Below, piece after piece: positions 32,415 to 39,785 of a DNA stretch of 39,785 nucleotides. The stretch lies in the NCBI GenBank assembly GCA_001687465.1, contig LVLI01001608.1, positions 1 to 39,785 of the forward strand. Direction: 5' to 3'. The translations under genes were made by a program, and so were the position numbers. Under the pieces are notes generated by a model. The model ran no database searches, had not been told where the DNA came from, and worked only from the letters and a program-made list of their open reading frames with translations. The DNA comes from Halocafeteria seosinensis (lineage: Eukaryota; Sar; Bigyra; Bicosoecida). Every line of letters begins with the position of its first letter. Position 1 is the stretch's first letter.

Positions 32415-33547
32415 TCAATGCGGGTTATCGCACCATAGATGACATCCATAACGTTTCTTTCTCACAAGTCGAAGAGGCCTGGCTAGTCTGCCTCCCGTGA
32501 GCGGGTTTGGCACTACCACATCGACGTACAATGTACTCGTTGGGCCTTTTGCTAGCAGGTCCATTACTGGCCTCGCCTCTTCTTCGTTTCGCGGGTCTAT
32601 GAGCATCTCTCTCTCCACTGGCATTTGACTCATGCGGATGTAGTTCCCCAGTTCCGCTGCTATCCTGTCATGACGGCGGATCCTTTGTGTGGCTTTTTCT
32701 TCTTTGCCGCTCCCCCCGTGCGTGGTGCAGTAGCTCGTCGATCGGTCCTTCTCCACAGCATTAACCGGATGGCCTCCTAAACAGGTTAGTTTGGGGGAGC
32801 CCTAGGCGTAGGCGCAGTGCTACCATGTGCTTCGGCGTCGGTTAGTGTAAATCCTTTCCTTGGTGCTGCGTATAGCCATGCTGCTGCTCCGTCCGCTTGG
32901 CATGCTGTCAGTAACGCTTTCGGGTGTGGGTTCAGCGTCCCTTTCAGAGTCCGTGTAGCTACTCTCTGCAGCATCTTGCCCAAGGTATTCTTGTAGCTTC
33001 GTTTTGTTCCAGTCGCCTTCGTAGTTCGCATCCGGGAGTCCGATCGTTTCCTGTAGCCGTTCTGACTCGCCACGAGTATGGCGGCGGCTTCTTGCGATAC
33101 CGGTATTGCGCGAGCGGGTCCTGCTCGTCTCCAGGCACGTGTTGGATCGTTTTTGACGCGTCGATAGCCCCGGCGATATGCGATGCTTCTCCTGCGTGGT
33201 CTGGGGTGATTATCCCCAGGCCTCCTGCACGGTGTGGGCGGGGAGCTCATCCCGCCATTTCAGCGCTTTGAGCACCATGTAGGCCATATCCTGGTTGAAC
33301 TCTTCTGGTGGCCTTTTGGTAACCTCCGGGCTGAGGGTGCGAAGCCAGTACCGTAGTTGGGTTGTCTTGCGATTGAGTTGGTCAATAGTGTCATCGTGGC
33401 CTGCAGTTCTAGTCCTATTCTCCATGCCGGCAATTTGGGGCTATCAAGTGTGGTTCTTTTCCGTACATAGTTTTCCCGAAATTGTTCATTACCGTACGGG
33501 ACTCCCAGAATTACAATACCACGCTGAAGCTGAGCTGATAGACACAT
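32415..33547 (-). mobile_element. Decayed non-LTR retrotransposon, region downstream of the RT domain
   Basis: Successive minus-strand frames carry, in order, the conserved C-terminal blocks of LINE-like polyproteins: GIVILGVPYG near 33500, QATMTLLTNSIARQPNY, then (other frame) LRYWLRTLSPEV, EEFNQDM, then GGLGIITPDHAGEASHIAGAI near 33150-33220, GAAAWLYAAPRKGFTLTDAE near 32830-32890, a partial Cys-His cluster, and RRHDRIAAEL...PVEREM...YVDVVVPNP near 32480-32690. The expected pattern is G..vLG.p.G, then R..YllRT..P, then GGLG, then GAaAWL.a.P, then HD.v...l...g..v..E...yvDv.v..P. Several frameshifts make the copy dead, and the catalytic RT block is absent. Family and clade cannot be named without a search. 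Confidence 0.72.
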
Positions 33548-34099
33548 CTACGAAAGTCAAAAAGAAAAGGAGCATGGTCCCTCAGGTGAGGATCCACCTG
33601 TACTGTTGACGTGCTCAAAACATTTCCCCAGGACAGGTGCTACTTTATCCATGTTTACTGTATCGGATGAAACAGGACACGAACGCTTAATGCTAACGGT
33701 GGAAAATGTCGCAAATTTCAGATTGCACTGGTCTAGTCCAACCAACCCGGAACAAGTCAAATCCTCTGTCTCCTATTTGTGTTTGCATATTCACAGGCGA
33801 AATTCATTTCACTACTCCGCGATCTGGGCATCCTCTTTTCCTTTGCACTGTCGTTGGTGAGAATTCGTGGACTTTCTTCGCTTGATACCCATGTCTAGTA
33901 GACTCTCTCGCGCTCTCTCTCTCTCTCTCGTTTCCCATGGGCTGCCTTGATTGTCGTATACTCCGGTTCGTCTTCATNAAGGTNTCCGGGAGACCGTCTC
34001 CCCGCAACGTACGTTGCGTTTCATTTCCACTTACGAACCCATGCGTATACAAGACACCGACAAACTTCTCAATTAGCTTTGAAGTAAGTTACACTCTCT
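33548..34099. other. Unassigned DNA with two ambiguous bases
   Basis: No gene supported. The sequence has N at 33978 and 33984 and a (CT)8 tract at 33913-33928. Confidence 0.5.
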
Positions 34100-34450
34100 A
34101 CGGTATACAGCTGTACAGTGCCCAGGTGTTTCTGTAACTTTGGTTTGCGCCAGTAGCCGTCGTAGTTGCACACACACATACCATACCGGTATATGGTACG
34201 GTTGTACCGTGTGTGTGTTGGTATGTGACAGGTAGTTTGCATCCGCGAGTCCGAATTTCAGACATTATCCCTAGGGGGAATATTTTTTGAAATTTGGGGT
34301 AGATCTGATCTATCCCCAGGGCCAAACGCACGGTAAAAGGTTGAGGTATTGAGCATCATTGTCGTTGGCTTTGACTCGATCCACGAAAACAGTTGTGGGC
34401 CCGCAGTACTCGCATTGTCGTTGAGGGAGTACGAGCCATACAGAGCCATA
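34100..34450 (-). mobile_element. Second, shorter copy of the same retroelement, split by an insertion
   Basis: Minus-strand frames read TTATGANQSYRNTWA, matching TTKATGTKRSYKNTLG of the copy at 32.4-33.5 kb. At nucleotide level, 34126-34167 plus 34238-34256 align with 32985-33041 (cagt-gcc-tcgtagtt, then gcatccg-gagtccg). A further block at 34296-34333 (atccccagg...gcacggt) aligns with about 33205-33234. Material between these blocks is deleted relative to the longer copy. The copy is interrupted at 34168-34231 by the small foldback insert described separately. Confidence 0.65.
34162..34237. mobile_element. 64-bp foldback insertion with 6-bp target-site duplication
   Basis: The sequence gtagtt occurs at 34162-34167 and again at 34232-34237. 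Between them lie 64 bp absent from the sister retroelement copy, where gtagtt occurs once (33021-33026). The insert is rich in inverted repeats: CA-repeat and catacc on the left oppose a GT-repeat and ggtatg on the right, and a ggtac / gtacc stem sits inside. Removing the insert and one gtagtt restores alignment to the sister copy. It codes for nothing, so it would be a tiny MITE or foldback element moved by another element's enzyme. Confidence 0.6.
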
Positions 34451-35717
34451 TGTGGATACTACGTGTAGGAAGCAGTTCAGCATCATGCTTGTCCTGGTAA
34501 AAAATAGCGACATAAGTGACTTGTTACTTGAATATTACGGAGTCCACATTTCCTCTACAGTATGCAGCTCGGCTGCGGCTCCAGTCTCAAGGAATGTTAT
34601 ACAGTCGTTCATCTACAGTTTTTTTTATCATATGCGAGCTTGTCGACCTCTATTACCGTATAACGGACATGCACAATGACATACAGTATCGAATGTCAAT
34701 ACACTCATTAAGGGAGTTGGGGATCGTAACAAACTAAGGAGGAATCGCAAAATTTTGCAATGTTTAAAAGAAGCATGAATTGGTGTTGTACAGTGTAGTG
34801 GAATCGAATGTTGATGGGGACATAATCACCGATAACTGTGCTTTATGCACCAGATTTAACAAAGTGGTAGGCAAAATATGTATAAAGTTATTCACTGGCT
34901 GCCGTGTATGTATTGCAACTGAACGAGCATAGGGTGACTAGAGGGGCCGACGCAGGCAGGTTCGCTTTGAAAGTGTGTGGAGACTCGTGTCTTCGTACAA
35001 TAGACGGAAAGGTCATCGCTTTCGGAATCGGAAATGACAAGTTCGCTCGTGGCGACCGAGCACCACGATAACGCAGAAAGGGTGCCCACAACGGTGTTGG
35101 TCGCGTCATAGATTCCATGGTCCGTGATCCTCAAACTATGGCTTTGGTCAACCTGGAATTTCGACCCATAAGCAAATCCAGCAAATATTTGGAGCTAATA
35201 CGAGCAGCAGCTACACGGCATACTCTAATGATTCCTCCGCACTGAGATGCACTGTCGTGACAATTCAGCTCCTTTTTCGGAGGAGCAGGCCCAGCAAGTG
35301 AAAAAAGTGAACGGCTCTACCATGGGCTTTCGCTATCCCTCTTCAAGAAGATTCTACAAGACTTCGTTGATGCAACCGTACGTGCCGTGGTCATGGTGCA
35401 AGCAGCGCTGTGCTTCGAGCGTCGCATTAAAGTGCTCAATGCGCCGCAGCTCACAACTGTTTACCTATGGTTATGTGGGGTATCCTCTTCCAAGCTACCG
35501 CGACTTCAGGGGGAAATTGAGCTTCAGGAAGCCTCCAGCGCAGCATGTGAAGATCCCGTCCCGCAACTTCACAACAAAAACTGTGGAAGGAAGTGCAAAC
35601 ATGTATGTTATTCGACGCTATTATTCTTCCAGAACTGGTACTGTCCAGTGCAAACAATGCCCTAGAAGAAAGTGTATTGGTTTGTGGAAGCTGTAGTGAG
35701 CTGACAAGGGAAAAATC
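34451..35717. other. Unassigned DNA upstream of amidase-like gene
   Basis: Two stretches look coding-like but have no clear start or family. A plus-strand frame around 35095-35244 reads IDSMVRDPQTMALVNLEF. A second frame, from about 35258 to 35665, reads SERLYHGLSLSLFKKILQD, then VVMVQAALCFERR. They are in different contexts and separated by stops. They may be exons of an unrecognised gene, or a relic. Confidence is low. Confidence 0.3.
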
Positions 35718-37276
35718 ATGAGCGAGAGTCCGCAGGTACGTGTGAGAACACCCCCATCGAGGAAGTGTGCGTGGTATATATGTGTACAAGGGGGTTTATT
35801 AACGTCTACATGCAGGATACCACTCCTCGTGGGTCGAGCATTAAAGTGTACACGGAAGCTGTGGCTGGCGGGACCACGGACAAACACAGGATCCTGGAAC
35901 AGGTGCTGGGCGACATTAGTCGTGTGTCAGAACTCAACGCCTTTATCACCGTTCTGAGTGCCGAGCAAGCTTTGAGGCTCAATTCAACGTATGAACAAGA
36001 GCAGGGCACCGGGGAGGAAACTGCAGAGAAACCACTTCGAGGAGTACCGTTTTGTATAGAAGATTGCTTTGATCTACCCGGGGTCAAGACGACAGCGGGC
36101 ACTCCAGCGTTAGCAGACAATCTCGTAGGTGAAGATAAGCAGCCCCTGGAATGCATCCAGAGATTGCTGCGGGCGGGAGCTATCCCTGTCGGCAAGAACA
36201 ACATGCACGAGCTGGGATTTGGGACCAGCGGTATTAATCCACATACAGGAGCAACTAAGAACCCTCACAATACGGCGTTCATTGCTGGTGGAGCTGCTTC
36301 GGGAACAGGAGCCATTGTTGGAGCTGGCGTCACCCCTTTCGGCATTGGAAATGACGACGGTGGTTCATCACAAATATCGGCAGTATTTTGTGGTTGCCAC
36401 TCATTCCGGCCCTCGACCAGGAGATATACGGACAATGCAGCGTCCGATTGCGTTCTGCGGCTGTGTTCAACGCGGGATGCTCCGGTTCCGATGGCTCGCA
36501 CTGTGAGTGACTTATCCCTCCTAGATTCGATATTGGCAGGAGAAAGCCATCCGACAAGAGTCGATCCGCTACCTCCAGCAGAATGTAAGATCGGGGTTCC
36601 AAACCGGTTCTTTTGGGACAACCTCGACGACGGTGTCAAGTTCTTGTGTACCAGACTTTTGGGGCGATTGCGTAACAGGGGAGTCGCCATCCAACCCATT
36701 GATTTTCCGGAGGAGCTTATTTCCTTGAACAAAGACCTATCGTCGAAAATGTTGCTTCACGAAGCCTCGAATGACATCACCAATTACCTTCAACATCACC
36801 AGATGCATAAACCCCGCAATCTCCAGGAAGTAACAGGACAGGCGAAGTCTCCGAACATTCATGAGGCACTATTTGTGGACAGTCCTCATTCTGAGTCGGC
36901 ATGTAAAGAACTCGTCAACACCAAACGCTCACGGTTGCAACAGCTGCTGAAAGAAGTAATGGAGTTCCACGGTGTTAAGGCGATCGTCATGCCGACAACC
37001 CCCGTACCCCCTTCAACAATACGGGAGGGAGAGTTTGTAACTCTAGACGATACGCAGCATCCCATGTTTGCGACGCATATTCGCAACACAGAATTTTCTG
37101 CGAATGCTGGACTACCTAGCTTATCCATGAGCATAGGGAAAACTAGATCGCACAACGTTCCTGTTGGGATTAGCGTCGACGGTATTCCGGGCAGCGATAG
37201 AGACTTGCTAGGAATGGGATGTTTGCTCGATAAGATAATACCTGAAGTAGAACTTCCAAACATCAATGAACTTTAA
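35718..37276 (+). CDS. Amidase-signature family protein, predicted catalytically dead
   Basis: Two exons, 35718-35735 (six codons) and 35816-37276, joined by an 80-nt intron (gtacgt...tgcag); 492 aa. The large exon also has upstream ATGs in the intron, but the spliced start gives a clean junction. It follows the amidase-signature fold throughout: GVPFCIEDCFDLPG, TTAGTPALA, GAIPVGKNNMHELGFGTSG, GGAASGTGAIVGAG, GNDDGGSSQISAVFCG, FRPSTRRY, MARTVSDLSLLDSILAGE, and the C-terminal VMPTTP. Active amidases use Lys, cis-Ser and Ser. Here the Lys position is Glu88 (in GVPFCIED, normally GxPxxxKD) and the cis-Ser position is Ala166 (GGAASG for GGSSGG). The nucleophile position Ser190 remains, 24 residues later as in FAAH, but the following Arg is Gln192. 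The frame is otherwise intact, so this is best read as a pseudoenzyme, as in the Toc64-like amidase homologs. Confidence 0.85.
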
Positions 37277-37316
37277 GGCGTGCACTCTATTGATAACAGC
37301 TCCACTGACTGAGTCT

Positions 37317-39292
37317 TTATCCGCAGCCCTCGATCTCCGTCAATGCGAATTCTTTTACGGGCCCCATATTAAGAACATCTTGCGTCCATGTTAAGGGACA
37401 AAATGTATCCGGTGTAAATGAGCCCGGTTCTGTAGAGACGGTCAATGTGGACCTACCCTCCAGATGGTTAATGAGTTTGCTCACAGTTACTGATTTGTCG
37501 ATCAGATACATGAAATACATACCATAGTCCACAAGGACATCATCACATGTCTCTCCCTCGTCGCCACTTGTTTGCCACCAAACGATCTGATGAGTGGTAA
37601 TCATATGTACATTCCACGAAATGAGGGCGTCTCCATTATGCCACAGTGGCCAAATCGCAGTTACCCCTCGACAACTTCCTTTGGAGGTGAGAACGCGCGA
37701 ACCAAAAATGAAGAACTGAGAGTCCACGGAAGCATCTTGTGGAAACTCACGAAGCTTGGGAATCCGTCTCGCATCTAGTTTGTTGAATGGTAGGGGAGCA
37801 TTTCGGCTTTGGCTCAACGAGAGTCCACTTCTCGAGGGGCCTCGAGTAGTGGGTGGGCCATACAGCAGCAATGCTTCTAAATTATACATTGCTGCAAACC
37901 CCTCCATGTCACGAAGAAAGACGTACGGAGTTCCATAAAAAGCAGCTTCCTCCATGGACTCTGTCCCTAAAGTGAACCAGCGTTCTAGGTGTACGCCGTC
38001 GGTGTAATACACGGGTTTGATCTCCAAGCACTTGGTCGGGAGAGCAATGATAGTCCTTAACGAGCACAGGTGGGGAGCCCAAAGGCATATAAGCCCGTTA
38101 CGAAGAGCCACCAGTGCTGTTATCGCATTTGTATTTCCAGTATCATCAGCAAGTGACAACATAGCTAACCGCTCTATCTCGACTCCAAGTGGGAGTGCTA
38201 TTCGGGCAGCTTGTGGTTCACTCTCCTTATGAAACTGTAGCACCCGTTGCTGATGATACTTTGAACCTGTCGTCAACCACCGGTTCGCCCCAAAATAAAG
38301 CGCAGGAGGTGGGGCGTCAGGATGGTCGGAGAGCCCTTGTGCATACTGTCCACGCTCCCAGGATACCCACTCGGGTGCTGCTTGCTCCCGGCTAGAAAGG
38401 CAGTGAACAAGCTCCTCGGAATTGATGCTAACTACTAGAGCACGATTTCGTTGATAACAGCCGATCAAAAATGCTAATCGGTTCTTATACGGTATCCATC
38501 TGACTGTATGCCCCTTCGAGACTGAGTGAATGTCCTCCACCTCAAAAACCCACGACTTGAGGTGGTGTCGTGCTATTCGGCCGGACGCAGGCATATAATA
38601 GAATACGTATAGTTCCACGCAGCTGACGGTTGATGAAGGATATAGATGCCGAAGAACCAGGTTAGGTAAAAACGGATGAGCTAACAATTTCCAAACTGGA
38701 TCATTTACATCCCAGGAAGACTGAAACTCGAGGCTTACGCGTTTTCCCCATTTTCTGTTTTCCCATCTAGCCAGAATTTTCAGTCTGTCCTGCTTTGGCA
38801 GCGTGCCGATGGACAGCCTCGTCTGGGCGTGAACAATTGACATGGTTGGACCGTTGCTGCGTTTTTGCTGAGAATTTCGACGGCTTGGTGGTATGACTAG
38901 CTCGAGGACGTGTTCCTTGGCAGCATCCTTGGGAGATAGTTTGCTATCATCTGTTGATGGTGTTGCATGTTCTACCTCGTCACTCTCTAGTTGTCGTTGC
39001 TTTTGTTCTTCTCGCTCTCTCGCCAATGCTGAACAAATAAAAACCATGCATATGTACCACACCACACCACACCACACCACACCACACCACACCACACCAC
39101 AGTGTGTGACATTGAATTGGTGCCCCACATACCTTCCCGTTGCTCCTCTAACGCTTGCAGGAACGCTTCCGAGGGCTCCACGTGTTGTCTGCGTCCCCGT
39201 CCACGGGATTCTCTACCACGACCACCTCCACGCCTCCTCCTCCTTTGACGTCTGCTCCCATTATCACCCGGAGCCTGTCGCTTTCGCGGCAT
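37317..39292 (-). CDS. Orphan protein with RG-rich N-terminus
   Basis: I do not recognise the family. Minus-strand exons 39133-39292 and 37317-39028; the 104-nt intron (gtatgtg...tgttcag) is in phase; 623 aa. The ATG at 39292 is chosen; the frame also opens upstream with a TTG at 39304. The N-terminus is strongly basic and Arg/Gly-rich (RRQRRRRRGGGRGRESRGR), then a charged helix (ALAREREEQKQRQ) crosses the junction. The remaining ~500 residues are rich in beta-type segments with recurring aromatic and hydrophobic strands (YVFYYMPASG, ITALVALRNGLICLWAPH, VTAIWPLWHNGDALISWN), compatible with a degenerate WD-like propeller, but no clear WD repeat is visible. An RNA-binding or nucleolar role is a guess from the RG tract. 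It converges with the amidase-like gene, the stops only 40 bp apart. Confidence 0.72.
39056..39100. repeat. (ACCAC)9 microsatellite inside an intron
   Basis: Nine pentanucleotide units, 45 nt, occupying much of the 104-nt intron of the RG-rich orphan gene. On the transcript strand it reads GTGGT repeats. Confidence 0.95.
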
Positions 39293-39332
39293 TTCACCGC
39301 TCAACTAACTGCCCAAATCACCCCATACCCAG

Positions 39333-39342
39333 TATATATATA
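39333..39342 (-). promoter_or_regulatory. TATA-like element
   Basis: A tatatatata run lies about 40 bp upstream of the minus-strand ATG at 39292, in the 302-bp gap shared with the divergent gene at 39595. Nothing but position and composition supports it. Confidence 0.3.
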
Positions 39343-39594
39343 TTGTTACTCTACAACACTAGTGTCATGCTATCTCTAATTTAATGCCCTTGTACCGGCG
39401 TCAAAATGGCAACTTCACATCCTCATCTTCACAAACTTCCACCTATCTATATTGTACCTATGTATGGTAGCCGTGTATTATAGAGTGTATAGAGGTCTCA
39501 GTGAGGTAAATTTTTTGGGGGATTTTTACGGAACAATCTGTGTTGCTTTTGAAATTGTCTACCCGGTGGGTAGGTGGAGCAGAAAAGAGAGAGA

Positions 39595-39785
39595 ATGGCA
39601 GCTTCCCAGCCCCATCAACTTCAACACGATGATACTGTAGGAAGAGGAAGAGGAAGAGGAGGAGGAGGAGGAGGAGCCTCTTCGGTGGTGGTGGAGGAGT
39701 CCTCGGAAGGGAGGTTCAAGATGATGGAAGTCAAGGACCCGGAGATTGCACTCGGCGAGGAGGGAGATGAAGGCGTGGCGTTCAG
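39595..39785 (+). CDS. 5' end of an unidentified gene, cut by the window edge
   Basis: ATG at 39595 opens a frame of 63 codons to the edge. It begins MAASQPHQLQHDD, then RGRGRGGGGGGG, then an acidic, Val/Glu-rich stretch. The Gly run is encoded by a (GGA)n tract. A divergent start 302 bp away from the RG-rich orphan gene supports it as a real start. The product cannot be told from this fragment. Confidence 0.5.
   Translation, partial: MAASQPHQLQHDDTVGRGRGRGGGGGGASSVVVEESSEGRFKMMEVKDPEIALGEEGDEGVAF

Noticed and set aside
33978-33984. Two N characters
   Set aside because: Sequencing ambiguity, not biology.
1-39785. CRISPR arrays, operon-like gene clusters or secondary-metabolite clusters
   Set aside because: No regularly spaced repeats were seen; the genes are spliced, independently promoted and functionally unrelated.

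Overview
The window is nuclear DNA of a eukaryote, most likely a unicellular protist or alga. Its genes encode single eukaryotic proteins, several with N-terminal extensions that look like organelle-targeting peptides. They are split by short GT-AG introns, mostly 53-125 nt, with donors of the gtaag/gtacg/gtatg type. The lineage cannot be fixed from sequence alone. An exportin-6-like receptor, an SLC9B antiporter, a DDX51 helicase and a lipoyl synthase fit several protist groups. No bacterial operons, rRNA, tRNA or CRISPR arrays were seen.

Layout. 1-940: sparse DNA with a possible retroelement fragment. 940-2669 (minus): an alpha-helical orphan gene. 2840-6400: gene-poor DNA with a decayed hAT-like transposase, a duplicated ~80-bp block and microsatellites. 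6415-10327 (plus): valyl-tRNA synthetase in eight exons. 10773-14528 (minus): intronless exportin. 15111-16598 (minus): lipoyl synthase in three exons. 16927-19779 (plus): DDX51/Dbp6-type DEAD-box helicase, divergent from lipoyl synthase. 20856-21846 (plus): two-repeat Myb protein. 22483-25115 (plus): BAR-like protein with a long low-complexity N-terminus. 25946-27508 (plus): SLC9B-type cation/proton antiporter. 27736-28417 (minus): small orphan protein. 29228-30634 (plus): MOCS3/Uba4. 31028-31570 (minus): broken paralog of the small orphan. 31.6-35.7 kb: gene-poor, with two decayed non-LTR retroelement fragments, one split by a small foldback insertion. 35718-37276 (plus): amidase-signature protein that lacks key catalytic residues. 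37317-39292 (minus): orphan with an RG-rich N-terminus. 39595 to the edge (plus): start of a further gene.

The genes do not form one pathway. Most are housekeeping: translation (ValRS), tRNA thiolation or molybdenum cofactor synthesis (MOCS3/Uba4), lipoate synthesis, ribosome assembly (DDX51), nuclear transport, membrane shaping and ion homeostasis. The least ordinary points are the predicted amidase pseudoenzyme, the orphan gene pair flanking MOCS3 (one intact with a 15-nt microexon, one broken), and the retroelement copy carrying a target-site-duplicated foldback insert.

Exon models were read by eye from splice motifs, reading phase and protein-family continuity. They need transcript evidence.
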